In this document: in pieces, positions 19,382 to 29,212 of the stretch
Layout of the letters: each line of letters starts with the position of its first letter
Numbering within the stretch: position 1 is the stretch's first letter
NCBI GenBank assembly: GCA_963970005.1
Contig: CAXAMN010021224.1
Location: 175,079-239,078, forward strand
Direction: 5' to 3'
Length of the DNA stretch: 64,000 bases
From: Durusdinium trenchii
Lineage: Eukaryota > Sar > Dinophyceae > Suessiales > Symbiodiniaceae
Made by a program: the position numbers and the translations under genes
Notes under the pieces: model-generated
What the model saw: only the letters and a program-made list of their open reading frames with translations
Told to the model about the DNA's origin: nothing
Database searches by the model: none

Positions 19382-19450
19382 AGTCCGCCCGTCTCGAGAC
19401 GGTGTCCTCGGTGTTGCGCGGCGGGTGGGTCGGTGCACCGGTTTCCCGTG
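19382..19450 (+). CDS. weak candidate exon
   Basis: The frame SARLETVSSVLRGGWVGAPV is G/C-biased and lies between an AG (CGCGGAG) and a GTGAAG donor at 19451. The acceptor has no pyrimidine tract, so the left boundary is uncertain. No family is recognised. Minus-strand frames are also open here. Confidence 0.27.
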
Positions 19451-19727
19451 GTGAAGCCCGAGCTGTGAATGACCATGAAACAAAGGAAACAAGAGTCAGT
19501 TGAACTGGTTTTAGTCAGGAAATCAAACATATGCCAGGACCTTCGTGACCTTTCTGGCGTCTCTAAGTGACCTTTGATGGGCCTATATATACAAGTGACC
19601 TCATCCGGGTGTAAAAGATTGTAAAGAGATGTAAAAAGCGTCATGGTTGCTTGGAATTTCAGGCTGGTTCAGACCCTTGAAACAGATGGTAGGCAAACGG
19701 ACTTCCCAGCAAATTCACAGAATTAGC

Positions 19728-19800
19728 CATCCATGGGACTGACATATTTGTCTACACTGGAGTGGTGCCAGGGGGGTCAATGGGGCATATATTCCAGTGC
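19728..19800. repeat. family D foldback, one arm lost, upstream of an exon
   Basis: ATCCATGGGACTGACATATTTG and the GGTGCCAGGGGGGTCAATGGGG core match the intact copy at 57437-57529. The right arm is eroded to TTCCAGTGCTG. It ends about 30 bp before the exon at 19830. Confidence 0.7.
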
Positions 19801-19829
19801 TGTTCCTGTTCGTCGCCGCTCCGAGCCAG

Positions 19830-19915
19830 GTCGAGTGTTGATCGTGAAGCCGGTGGCCAAGGCCTATGTCTTGTCAGGACCGGTGCTCTGCGGACTCGTC
19901 TTGTGGTCGTCATTG
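19830..19915 (+). CDS. candidate exon with hydrophobic end
   Basis: A strong acceptor (CTGTTCCTGTTCGTCGCCGCTCCGAGCCAG, summarised: pyrimidine-rich and ending 19829) opens RVLIVKPVAKAYVLSGPVLC then GLVLWSSL, up to a GTTTGA donor at 19916. Third positions are G/C-rich. The last half is hydrophobic and could be part of a membrane helix. No family is recognised. A family D foldback relic lies immediately upstream. Confidence 0.47.
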
Positions 19916-20348
19916 GTTTGAATGGTCGAACGAATCGCCTGGTTTGAACATTTCTAAAAACAAGGCTTTTCGTTACAAACACCAGGTCAACAGATTTTGG
20001 AGGGTCTTTCAGAAGGCGAACGGGAGGACGAAGGCGTCTTCGCGGCCCGAACAAGATCGCAGTGAGATGTGAATTCATGTCCATTCACGGCCCAGCAGAA
20101 AGTCACCTACCGAGATGCTTCGGAACACCAAGTGCCAGTGGTTTGAAGAGGTTCCATGTGGGTCTCTTCCAGCTTTGACGAACTTGATGTGACCATGTGA
20201 ACCCCCTGCGGAGTTCGATCAATTCCCAAGGGAAAAGGTTCTATATAATATATATGCATGTCGATTTCGCTTCCCAGTTGTACCACCTGGCAATTCAGAT
20301 CCTCAGGGAGGTTCGTCCCTTCGTCCCTGGTGGATCTACAGGACGCAC

Positions 20349-20421
20349 CTCTCCGTTCGTTCGCCTCTCCTCCTCGAAACTGCTGCTCTCCCACCAGCCT
20401 TCCGCTTTCGGAGGACACCTC
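20349..20421 (-). CDS. candidate minus-strand exon
   Basis: On the minus strand, an acceptor GCCGAGCTGCAG precedes EVSSESGRLVGEQQFRGGEA and NERR, ending at the donor GTGCGT (plus 20343-20348). It is hydrophilic and helical with balanced charge, and G/C-biased. The plus strand is also open here (LQDAPLRSFASPPR), so the strand is not certain. Confidence 0.35.
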
Positions 20422-20546
20422 CTGCAGCTCGGCAGACGTACGGTGATGTTTTTTCTTTGCGCCATGGTGGCGCAGAGAGGGAGGTAGCCACGCCCGCGGA
20501 CGATGAACACGGGGAAAACATGGGAAGACCAGGCCCTTCCCCTAGG

Positions 20547-20634
20547 CCTCCAGTCGTACCGAACCTGAGAAGGTGGGACTGGGGTGGGTGCCAGGAGGGT
20601 CCAGTCATACCTTCTGAGGAGGTACGACTGGAGG
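20547..20634. repeat. foldback repeat, family B', 14-bp perfect arms
   Basis: CCTCCAGTCGTACC (20547-20560) and GGTACGACTGGAGG (20621-20634) are exact inverted repeats around a core containing GGGACTGGGGTGGGTGCCAG. Diverged copies are at 23994-24091 and 28632-28722. Confidence 0.9.
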
Positions 20635-21879
20635 TGTAGGGTGTAGGGTTCAAACAAATTCCCCCTCCTTTATCCGGAGAATCGACCCTTTCAGGCCCGA
20701 TCCACGCGCGCGCGCGTGTGTGATCGACGGGATATCAAGGGGTGGGCCGTCAGTGACTCCATCAACTGTTTCTCAGGTAGAATCGGGTAGAATGGTAGCA
20801 CCTGGATGACTGGGTCCTCGAGTTTGTGATAGATCCAGATTAATATCCAGATCAATCATCCAACCGGTTGGTGCTGTTTTGTTTGACCTTGCTGTGAACT
20901 CAAGTCGTTGGACCATGGATCAAGATCGATTGGGCTTGTGCATCTTCGCGAATCGCCCATCCATGTGGAGCCTCTTCGACAGACCTCGGAAAAATGGGGC
21001 CCCAGTCGCAGCTGTTTTGAAGGGGTCATGGGTCATGTCCCATTTTCTAAGGTACTTTGGAGGATCCAGGTAGAATCAATGTCCAATCGTATATCAGTAT
21101 ATCTGAATCGATTTTTCGGACACATGGCGAGGATCGATCTACTAGTGGCCCGGCCGGTTTTCCATGAAAGATTAGGGGAAAACATGGTTTTTGATGGGCT
21201 ATGTCCGGCCCCTGGTATCTACTAGCAAACATAGCCAAACACTGAATATTGGGGACGCTCCATGAAACAAGAATAGGTGGAGTTTGTGCGGTGATTGACC
21301 CTTAATTACCACGCATCTCGGGGGTCTGTAACTGACCAACAAGGGTGGTTGGTGGACTTAAAAGAGACCATACTTGGGTTCCTGCATAGGGGGGTCCTTC
21401 CAATGATGGATCGAATCTGGGGCGCGAAGCACGAAATCCGAGTCACTACCCTGATGCTTCCAGCAATTGTGAGGGAACATCAGCGAAGTGATGAAGACTG
21501 CTGGTTCAGTTGGGGGTTTTATTTATCGAAAGTCTACAGTCTACATGATATATCTCCAACATTCCATGTATGGAACTTTTATGTACCTGTATTGAACCTT
21601 AACACATCTTAAACTCACCCTAAGCAGATATTCCGGTCCCATGGATTGGTTGGTGGAGTTACAAAGGCATTTCGACATGAACATCGGCTCACGCACCGAC
21701 ACGGGGTATCTTGGGGGTCCTGTGGTCGTCTGGACCTGCCACGCGGCGACTCAGCGGTCGAGTCGCGCCCCGCAGCGGTCGTCTGCGGAGGTCCAAGATG
21801 AGCTTGGCGGAGTGGCTCCTGCAACGGAAGTGGCCAGTCTTGGCAGCCGCCTGGCCGGGAACATGAGGGGCCAGGAGGT
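20635..21879. other. non-coding with repeats
   Basis: It holds a CGCGCGCG/TGTG run near 20706 and a family A repeat at 20980-21073. A G/C-rich patch at 21740-21870 is open in two plus frames (one reads MSLAEWLLQRKWPVLAAAWP, the other SAEVQDELGGVAPATEVASL) and may hide an exon, but I cannot choose a frame. Confidence 0.4.
20980..21073. repeat. foldback repeat, family A
   Basis: ACCTCGGAAAAATGGGGCCC pairs with TCCCATTTTCTAAGGTAC across a loop of about 40 bp. It ends GGAGGATCCAGGTAG. Confidence 0.85.
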
Positions 21880-22038
21880 TTTTTGGGAGGGAACATGGAA
21901 GCTACTAAGTGCATCGGCACTAGGAACAAAACACGGGAACATAGACCAATGGAAAAAGTGCATAGCCATCAATACAAAGCCACTTGATGAACCTCGTTGG
22001 TTTCTGGCACAGTGAAGATCAAATCAGAGTAGGAGAGT

Positions 22039-22272
22039 ATGAGAGAAGGATGTTTGAAGAAAAGAATAATTTTGCAGGAAAAGGTCACTGAGATTGCCAA
22101 AATGATTGTCAGAATGGTTGCTTTTGAGGGCTTGCAGCCACTGGTAACAGAAGCATTCCTGAAACAAGACAACATCCTGTGTGGATTGGACACAGTGAAG
22201 AAATCCAATGAAGAATGGACATTCGGGATTATCAGGAGCATGTGTTCAACATTATTGGTTTCGCAGCAGTGA
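22039..22272 (+). CDS. small ORF 1 of the island, unknown
   Basis: 77 codons, starting MREGCLKKRIILQEKVTEIA. It is lysine- and isoleucine-rich in the first half and helical throughout (MIVRMVAFEGLQPLVTEAFL). Its last 58 bases overlap the start of the next ORF in a different frame, an arrangement typical of compact viral or plasmid genomes. No transmembrane segment or known motif is evident. It could be a chance frame, since it is short. The overlap and shared composition with its neighbours are the main support. Confidence 0.38.
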   Translation: MREGCLKKRIILQEKVTEIAKMIVRMVAFEGLQPLVTEAFLKQDNILCGLDTVKKSNEEWTFGIIRSMCSTLLVSQQ

Positions 22273-22598
22273 TCTTTGTACTTTTCAAGATCTACAAGCA
22301 CTTTGCGACCAGCTATCTTTTTGTAGTTGATTCAAACCGCATATTGGACTACATAGAGACTCTCATCAAGAGAGTTGAGAAGCAAATTGAAAGAGTTGAA
22401 GAACGGCTTGGAATTTGGAGAGAGGAAGAACTTGAACACGAGGTAGACCTACTCAGAGATTATGCCAGGAGAGTTGCCATTCTCAGCTATGATATTCTGA
22501 GTGAGATCAATGCAGGAAACTACTTAGCCAGAAGGAGTTTGGAGGCTATGCAATCTACAGAAGGATGGTATGAAGGACACAGAGTAATGCTAGAGTAG
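22215..22598 (+). CDS. membrane-anchored coiled-coil protein, unknown family
   Basis: 127 codons from the ATG at 22215. After a short hydrophilic start there is one clear membrane helix at about residues 11-27 (VFNIIGFAAVIFVLFKIYKH). A long charged helix follows, with heptad-like spacing (about residues 43-75, IETLIKRVEKQIERVEERLG). The C-terminus (SILSYDILSEINAGN type) stays helical and hydrophilic. Nine of about twelve arginines are AGA/AGG, unlike the host exons. The design (one membrane anchor plus coiled coil) fits viral structural or membrane-associated accessory proteins and also many eukaryotic proteins, so no function is assigned. The frame starts 58 bp before the end of ORF 1 and stops 12 bp before ORF 3. 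Confidence 0.55.
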   Translation: MDIRDYQEHVFNIIGFAAVIFVLFKIYKHFATSYLFVVDSNRILDYIETLIKRVEKQIERVEERLGIWREEELEHEVDLLRDYARRVAILSYDILSEINAGNYLARRSLEAMQSTEGWYEGHRVMLE

Positions 22599-22609
22599 GA
22601 AACAGAGAA

Positions 22610-22864
22610 ATGTCAATGAGATCAGAATATATACGGATGCAGGCAGCACAGATGTGTGGTAGACCCCAGACCAAAATTGAGAAGTTGAGAACGCAACATT
22701 GGGACCTACTAGGATTGGGAGATCAAGATCTTGCAGGTAGAGTTGAGCGAGAACAAGAAAAGTATGAAGAGCGACTTGCAATAGAAGAATACAGAAGGGA
22801 CAACCCAGATGCTGACCCAGCAGAAGTACGCTCTAGGAGCCCAGTTCTTGGAAGAAAAGAATAA
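22610..22864 (+). CDS. small ORF 3 of the island, charged helical protein
   Basis: 84 codons, starting MSMRSEYIRMQAAQMCGRPQ. A second Met two codons downstream is an alternative start. The chain is strongly charged (VEREQEKYEERLAIEEYRRD), then Asp/Pro-rich, and ends RSRSPVLGRKE. No membrane helix. It follows ORF 2 by 11 bp and shares its AGA-rich codon use (though with more CGN). No family is recognised. Confidence 0.45.
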   Translation: MSMRSEYIRMQAAQMCGRPQTKIEKLRTQHWDLLGLGDQDLAGRVEREQEKYEERLAIEEYRRDNPDADPAEVRSRSPVLGRKE

Positions 22865-23100
22865 GCCTGCAGAGACACAAGAATTGAATGGAAGAAAAAG
22901 GATTATGGTGGCTAAGTGAACTCAAGAAGCATCTCAGAGTTTCACAGTGCCAAAGAGTGCAAACCATTTTCCATGTAAACCACAGTAGAGATGTACAGCA
23001 TAACTAGCATCATGTCAGTCATTTTCACCTGACTGCAGCCCCTTTTGAGTATCAGGAAAAGTGCGTACAAATAGAGTTTTGCAATGACCATGAAGATCTA

Positions 23101-24803
23101 AAAACTATGGTTGTTGGACTCTCAGGGTTGGATGGTACTTTTGGGCGCGCTTGCGGCCTCGCGGAGTCCACGAAAAGCGGAGGTTCATGGAATCTCTGGC
23201 CACTTCTCACCGTCCCAAAACACTTCACACCCCCAGTGACCCCACAACACAGCCGGTGTCCAGCTTTAAGAGATCGAGCGACTCAGTTCCGACCAACCCA
23301 CCGACCAACCCACCACCACAGTCTGTCTCCTTGGGGGTTCCCTAGGCTTCCTGGCCCATTATATAGATTTATATAGCCTGAAGCCCAAACAACCATGGTC
23401 TTACTAAACGATTTTACACTACAACACCAGGTTGTTCCCAGTTTAGTTGTTGAAAGGAAACCTAGGTTTTTTTCTCATGGTGTCATCCTGTGCCAAAATT
23501 CCGGGTTCAGGCCATCTTGGTGGCGCTCAGCTTGCACATCGTCGAGCTCTTTGGAGTGGCTTGGACTGCTGGAGGTGGCGTGGACCTTGCCAGTGGCCCT
23601 CAAAACCATGAAAAAAGTTCTCACACTATGGAAAACCACGTTTTTATGGTTTGTGGGGCGCCTGGTAGGGCTCCTGGACTGCCTCCGTTTTGAATCAGTG
23701 AGGATGTGGGAGGGATGGGACAATGAACAACGCCGATCCTTCCGTATTCTCTAGCCACATAGCCGAGTCCCAGAGATGTACCGATATGAAGCGGCTGAGG
23801 AAGTCGGGTCCGAAGGAGCCCACGTGCCGGCATTGACGAGAAGCGATCGTGCCTGAACAGCGACTGAAAGCATCGCTTCTCGTCCGCCTGAGGTCTGCAG
23901 TGAGATTTTGGAGTACACAGGACGGCGCCCGTGGCTGGCGCCATGCGAGACGACCTGGGTGGTCGGTGCAGTGTGTACTACTCCCTACACGGGCCTCCAG
24001 TCGGTCGTGAACCGCTTCGGTTCGGGACTGGGGTGGGTGGCAGGAGGGTCCAGATACCTTCAGAGGAGGTACGACGAAGTCGGTGTAGGGACTATGATTG
24101 CGCCAGGAGAGTTCGGAGATGGTCATGGTTTGAGTGCGAGAGGCGCCCTAGAGGTCCAGTTCGACTCTATTTGGCTCCACCTGAGTAAGGGAAATTCCTA
24201 CACTGAGATTGCCTATAGTCACCACAAGGTGCTCGTGTCTTTCTTTTTTCAGCAGCTATAGTGGAATATTTGCCTTCATTGGGGTGACTTCAAGACAAGC
24301 TTACCTCAGCACCCGAGCACCCAGTAATTCAGTTTTTCCATCGTCTTTTCTCAATGATGCTTTGCAATCTTAGATTGAAAAATGACCTCATTTGACTGGA
24401 CGTGGTCATGCAGGATGATGTAGGATGTAAAAGACCATGGTTTTACTGGGTCTTTGAACTGGTAGGGATTGGTTCAAATCTTCACATGGTTGGGTCCGGA
24501 CGCCCAATTCGCTCGGGCGCCTGGGTGCGCTAACCCGTCGACCCCGAAGCTTCTCGGAAGCTCCTCGGCTCCTCGGCTCAAAAACCCACCGCCAAGCAAG
24601 GGGTCGCAAAAAACGGGATGAAGTCTCGGTGTTTTTGCTTCCGAAAAAAGGAACCAAAAGAGTTAGGTCAGTGAGGTTCACCGTTTCTTTTTTGTGGTCT
24701 AGCATCAATCCTGGTTGAAGCCCCCCACAAAAACATTAGTATACCTTGGGGGCTTCGGAGCCGCCTTCAAAGCCCAAGCCGGTCACACTCCGTGTGGGGG
24801 GAC
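23101..24803. other. repeat-rich, no firm exon
   Basis: It contains the ATTTTACACTACAACACCAGG phrase (about 23408) and a diverged family B' foldback at 23994-24091. A short frame FRVQAILVALSLHIVELFGV at about 23500 is G/C-biased but lacks splice sites. Confidence 0.4.
23994..24091. repeat. foldback repeat, family B' (diverged)
   Basis: CCTCCAGTCGGTCGTGAACC, the GGGACTGGGGTGGGTGGCAGG core and AGGAGGTACGACGAAGTCGG correspond to the arms and core of 20547-20634. Confidence 0.75.
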
Positions 24804-24977
24804 CTGCGGTTTGATCACCCGGGGACCCGGGGCTCGGGCTCTCACTGCCGCCGCCGCCATCGGCACGACAGGAGGCACAGGGGTAGTGTTGGTGACCAGA
24901 CCCACTTGGGTCTCCTGGCTCACTGGAACCTCCACCTGCCGCTCGACCGGAGGGTCTTGGTCTCCAGAGTGGAAGAC
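24804..24977 (-). CDS. candidate 174-bp phase-0 exon, proline-rich
   Basis: On the minus strand the exon runs from an acceptor AAACCGCAG to a donor GTCCCC, exactly 58 codons. It reads VFHSGDQDPPVERQVEVPVS, then QETQVGLVTNTTPVPPVVPM, then an Ala/Pro/Arg-rich end (VRARAPGPRVIKPQ). Third positions are about 70% G/C by hand count. The same 13 bases, GACCTGCGGTTTG, straddle both borders (24801-24813 and 24975-24987), so the exon may itself lie in a small duplication. The donor is weak (GTCCCC). The plus strand is also open here. No family is recognised. Confidence 0.42.
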
Positions 24978-25286
24978 CTGCGGTTTGGGGCTGCCGTGTC
25001 CAGGATGGGAAATTCCATGGTCCAGCAAAAGTGGTATGGTTCTTCTTCGTTTAAAGAAACTTTTGGAGAATAGAAGATTCCATGGTAAGGAGAGTTCACC
25101 CTTAGAAGCGAACACTGTGGGAAGGACATCTTCAAACTCCCTGCCTTCTTATCCTTAGTTTTGCTGAGGGTGATTAGGTGATTCTTTTTCCATATTATTG
25201 GGTGAATCATGGTGAATCCCCTTCTGGGGAATCTGTTTCGGTTTTTTCTGGTTCCTGGACTGCAAATCCAGCGTTTCCGACCGGCA

Positions 25287-25446
25287 GGGTCACAGAAGAG
25301 AGGACCGGTGATCCAGATCTGCACGGCGCGTTTCGGACGGAAGTTGAGATCATTCATGAGGCAAAGGAGGCTTTCTTGGGCCGCACTCTTGATATGTCGT
25401 CTCTGCCTCCCAGCCTGAAGAGGTTTGACAATCCCAGCCTGAAGAG
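25287..25446 (+). CDS. candidate exon, acidic helical peptide
   Basis: After GTTTCCGACCGGCAG one frame reads VTEERTGDPDLHGAFRTEVE, IIHEAKEAFLGRTLDMSSLP and PSLKR, ending before GTGAAG at 25447. Within it CCCAGCCTGAAGAGGT is duplicated 27 bp apart (25407 and 25434), so either copy could supply the donor. An earlier AG at 25270-25271 is an alternative start. It precedes the candidate at 25507 by 60 bp, but the phases as read do not match. No family is recognised. Confidence 0.4.
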
Positions 25447-25506
25447 GTGAAGCAGCATTCGACGAAGGCCAAATGGGAGTCCAAGCGCTCAACTTCATCA
25501 GCCTAG

Positions 25507-25934
25507 CTCCCAGCCTGGTGGCCCTGCGGGGAGAAACCCACTCTCTACGCAGGCATCTTCCAGCACATCGGATCGAGGATCCGCATGCTTCAGGTAAAGA
25601 ACAAACACAGCTTCCCTCTCTTTGTTGGCATGCCGCTTGAGCTGAAGGTGGAACCCTTCATCCCTGCTGGGTTGTACCCTGACAAACCGATCACCGCGCT
25701 GGTCGACCAGTTGCCCATTCTTCCAAATGCGGCACAACGTATGATTACTTGCATAACCTGGTCCTCACGATTTCACATGACCCTCCATCTCATGCAGAAA
25801 TCCCTATCCCAGATTTTGCAAACACAGATGCTCCGCGACCATGGCCGGAATGGCCAGAAATCCATCCATTAAAAAGAGACAAATTCATTCAACAACAACG
25901 AGTGGCGCTTTTTCGAAAAAATAATTGGACCTAA
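25507..25934 (+). pseudogene. unknown protein, C-terminal part with a frameshift
   Basis: Behind the acceptor CATCAGCCTAG the frame is open as LPAWWPCGEKPTLYAGIFQH, IGSRIRMLQVKNKHSFPLFV and KVEPFIPAGLYPDKPITALV, up to about 25735. The sense then switches to the next frame, GTTYDYLHNLVLTISHDPPS through WPEWPEIHPLKRDKFIQQQR to a TAA at 25932-25934. The two halves are both protein-like and adjoin, so one small indel (or a short intron) probably separates them. GTAAAG after MLQ at about 25591 could also be a donor. No family is recognised. It is followed by A/T-rich sequence that looks like a 3' UTR or flank. Confidence 0.43.
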
Positions 25935-26943
25935 TCGCTCATCCTGGCCCTAATTAGTTTGCCTCCAGTAAAATTCGCAATGCCTGCAATAATTCGGAAG
26001 CTTCTATCTTGACTTTGGTGCCTTTTCGCTGTTGTTCGTAGACGCCTGGTTCCCTGTACATACATGTTTCAATCACGTTGTACACATTTTGAGGTAGAGG
26101 TTTCACTTCTCATACCCACAGTACGGGGGCTCGTGGGCGCGCGTCAGACAAGGACCGCAAGTTCGCGCATCCAAGTTTGGGGTTATCATCCCAGAGGCTA
26201 CAGCATCTACATCACGTGGGGCCGACAGACTCATGCTCTTTCCACGAGAAAACCATGTCTGAGACTTTCTGAACCCGAAGCTTCGACACCCGAGCCGCAG
26301 ACCCAAAACGCCCTTGAAATTCAGCCCGCCTATTGCAGCCAATCATTTTTCCAACCATATTCTTTCGGCTGACATGTTCAGGATGTGTCCTGAAGGTTGA
26401 TAGCATTCAACCTTGAGGTAAGACGTTAACCGCAATGCCGCAATACATGGGTTAACTTGTGGCAACTGCGAACACACTTGATTCATGGGGCGACATGCAA
26501 TAACTCTTCACTTAGATGTGTTTGTGCCTGTCTTAGGGTTGGGACCCTGCGTAACGCATTCACATGCATTTACTGAAACAGTGTCTTCACACTGAACATG
26601 TACTCAGAGTCTGCATGTGTCCACTTCTTGCGGTTCAGACCTTGTGCAAAGACCTTATGCCAGCACCCGACTCACCGCTCGATTGGCCTAAAGAAGGGTG
26701 AAGGTCTTAGAGGTCTCGGCCGAGTGCTGGAGATGGCAACCTGTGGGTCTTTGAATCGGGAGACCCCCGAAATTTCGCCCCTGGGCTGGGTGAACTCCCT
26801 TTCCGCCTGGGAGGTCTATTTGAGCTACACACCCGTTTTCTATGCACCCTCAAGGCTAGGAATGGCCACTTGAAGGATGACTATAGGGACTAGTCTCGGT
26901 CTTCTTCAAAGTTCCTGGCAGGATTGTTCAACACGTTCGGAAG
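25935..26943. other. A/T-rich flank, nothing recognised
   Basis: No exon-like patch or repeat family was recognised. It may include the 3' flank of the preceding fragment. Confidence 0.35.
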
Positions 26944-26964
26944 ATGGACGATTTGCTCCGCGCG
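26944..26964 (+). CDS. possible 21-bp initiator exon
   Basis: ATGGACGATTTGCTCCGCGC then G, immediately before a consensus donor GTGAGTC at 26965, encoding MDDLLRA. The purine at -3 (AAG ATG G) is a good start context. Seven codons are too few to be sure. No downstream partner exon is identified. Confidence 0.27.
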
Positions 26965-27341
26965 GTGAGTCCCCGACCCCGCTCCCCCGCCGTTCTGGAA
27001 GAGAAAGCAGCTGAAGAGGGCCATTGATTGCCAAGGACAGCGCGTGTGAAGACCTTTGGGAAACTACCCTCATGATCCTGTTTCATGCATGAAGTTCAGA
27101 GTGCTAAGAGCAATGTGGTTTTAGTACCACGGAACCGCTTGATCCCAACGCTTCATGCAGGTGTGTTGCTTGGCTTCGCACTCTTTTGCGTGACGACTCG
27201 CGCTGGGCTTCCTAGCCGCTCGCGAGTCGCGCAGCTCGGGGGACAGGTCAGGAGGGTTTGGGTTTGGAGCGCAGGTTCGTGAGACAACCCACACCCAGAC
27301 GCGACCCATGGGACGGCCAGTCCGGACTGCCGCCCCAGCCA

Positions 27342-27401
27342 GACCCCCCTGGCACCACCCCAACTGATCGGCATATATGGCATACATGGAGTGTCTGGGA
27401 C
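27342..27401. repeat. foldback repeat, family D (half)
   Basis: GACCCCCCTGGCACCACCCC followed by CATACATGGAGTGTCTGGGA, the core and right end of family D. The left arm is missing. Confidence 0.65.
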
Positions 27402-27936
27402 AAGATCCACCAGTTGACCGATGTGGGTATGGATTGAAATAGGTCTCGACCTCCCCAATGACCTGGAAGGTGGAAATCGATCAGTCTACCGGGCCATCAG
27501 GAGATGTCCCGAGATACACACCCATGTCACAGAACACAAACTCTTCCAAACAGGCCGCAGTTCTTCTTTCAAACCGGTTCTGACTTCCGATCGGCTGGCC
27601 GCACCAGTCCAATCGATCATCGATCAGGAACCCATCCCGGTCCTATCCCCTTGCAGATGAACGCATTCTTTGGTTGAAGCGCCTTGGGTGCCTTCTATCA
27701 GGATCCCCTATACAGTGTCTATGAATAGCCCCAAAAAGGAGTGTCCACTAACCAATTTCACAAGTGGGTCCGAGAATGGAAGATGTCGATGACCCAAATC
27801 CTTGCGCTTTGGTTCATTGAGATTCATCGTCGAGCAGCAGGCTGCACCGGGCATACCTCCCCATGTGCCATGAAGACTCCTCCCGATGTGCCGTGGTTTT
27901 CTTCGAAGCAAAAGGTGTTGCGGATTGGCCATGGTG

Positions 27937-28028
27937 TCCTTCTCAGAAGGTACGACTGGAACCCGACAATGGCACCTACTTAACAGTGTCGAACACATCA
28001 CCTTCTGACAAGGTACTTGGATCCCTAG
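27937..28028. repeat. foldback repeat, family B
   Basis: CCTTCTCAGAAGGTACGACTGG and GACAAGGTACTTGGATCCCTAG enclose CAGTGTCGAACACATCACC, the same core as 14650-14773. Confidence 0.8.
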
Positions 28029-28631
28029 CGGGGTCATAAATCACCATGGTTCTGTACTTGCCGTGGTCTTCGAACCTCCTGCTCCACCGGTGACCCCGCG
28101 CGGTCTCGCCCCATCCATCGACCTCTCCGCTGCTTCGTGCGCTGCGCCTCGCGAGGTCCACAGTCAGCTGCTGCGGATGACCTTCTCGAGTTTCGATCCC
28201 TGGGCCCGGCAGCCCAGCGAGGTCGGCGGCTTCCGAGCCCGCGAGGTCGGCGGTGGGTTGGCGATCGGTGTGGGTTGGGGCCGTTGAAAGTGTGGGGCGG
28301 CAGGTTGGCCATTGGCCAAAAGGTATATATCACAAGTCTGGAGCTCGTCAATTTTCATAGACCATCTCTGATATGGTGTTTTTGAACATACAACACATCT
28401 GCCCGGAGCTCACTTAGGGACCCCAAATAAACCCATGCATTTTGGAACTGCTGGGTTCGAAGAGAGGTTCGGCCAGGCCAGTTTCGGCCCATCGGCCATC
28501 GCGCCAAGGCCATCATCTTTTCGATGGTCCGTGCTTGTGCGGCGAAGATCTACTCTCGCCACGTGGTGTCTCGGACAGTGACCCATTGGGAGCCAGAAGC
28601 ATGCTGAGCTGGGTGTGTGTGTCCCGTTCGG

Positions 28632-28722
28632 CCTCCAGTCGTAGCGAACCTGACGTTCGGTGGGACTGGGGTGGGTGACAGGAGGGTCCAGTCATACCTT
28701 CAGAGGAGGAACGACTAGAGGT
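28632..28722. repeat. foldback repeat, family B'
   Basis: CCTCCAGTCGTAGCGAACC, the GGGACTGGGGTGGGTGACAGG core and AGGAACGACTAGAGGTGTAG are one-to-one with 20547-20634 with several substitutions. Confidence 0.82.
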
Positions 28723-29212
28723 GTAGGGTGTGACTAAGTAGCCCTCAAAGTCTCGTGGAAAGAATAGTACACAAAAATACAGTACATCCTAAGGGGGCCA
28801 GTGGGGCTGGCCTTCTGATAAAGTACAGATCTACATTGGAGGTTTGGGTTATGGCTTTCTGAACCTCTCTTCAGATCTGGAAAACACTGTATCTAAATCA
28901 GGGGTGGAATCTGGATGCATCAGGAGAAGGATCAGATTGACGAATGGACAACACTAATGGGGTGCCAGATGCACTTTCACACACGAGTGCAGCAAGAGTC
29001 TCAAGAGCCAATGTGGTCAGCTGGCTTCACTGTGTATTTGCTACTGTACCAAAAGGTTGTCAGACTGATACGAATAGCAGCTACACATGCACAAGATGTG
29101 TCCATATTCCGAGGGCTCTTAGAGCTGAGGTGTGTGTAGAGTGTCATATGAGGTGTGCATAGGTGTGCCATGCTTCAACACAGTACTAGGCGTTCCTCGC
29201 CACATTTACCAG

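Larger units (their letters stand above)
21880..23100 (+). other. foreign-looking A/G-rich island with packed ORFs
   Basis: This stretch differs from everything around it. It is richer in A and in purines on the plus strand, has no foldback repeats, and uses mainly AGA/AGG for arginine where the host exons use CGN. Three plus-strand frames follow one another with an overlap or a short gap (22039-22272, 22215-22598, 22610-22864). A frame ending at 22015 (NIDQWKKCIAINTKPLDEPR) may be the tail of a fourth. TGAAGATC occurs at 22013-22020 and 23091-23098, possibly a flanking duplication but short enough to be chance. The packing and composition suggest an endogenised viral or plasmid-like sequence. 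This is inference, as no protein is recognised. Confidence 0.5.
26965..29212. other. repeat-rich, strand-ambiguous G/C patch
   Basis: It contains foldbacks at 27342-27401, 27937-28028 and 28632-28722. The patch at about 28040-28290 is open and G/C-biased on both strands (plus REVHSQLLRMTFSSFDPWAR, minus GIETREGHPQQLTVDLARRS). It may be an exon, but I cannot choose a strand. Confidence 0.4.
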
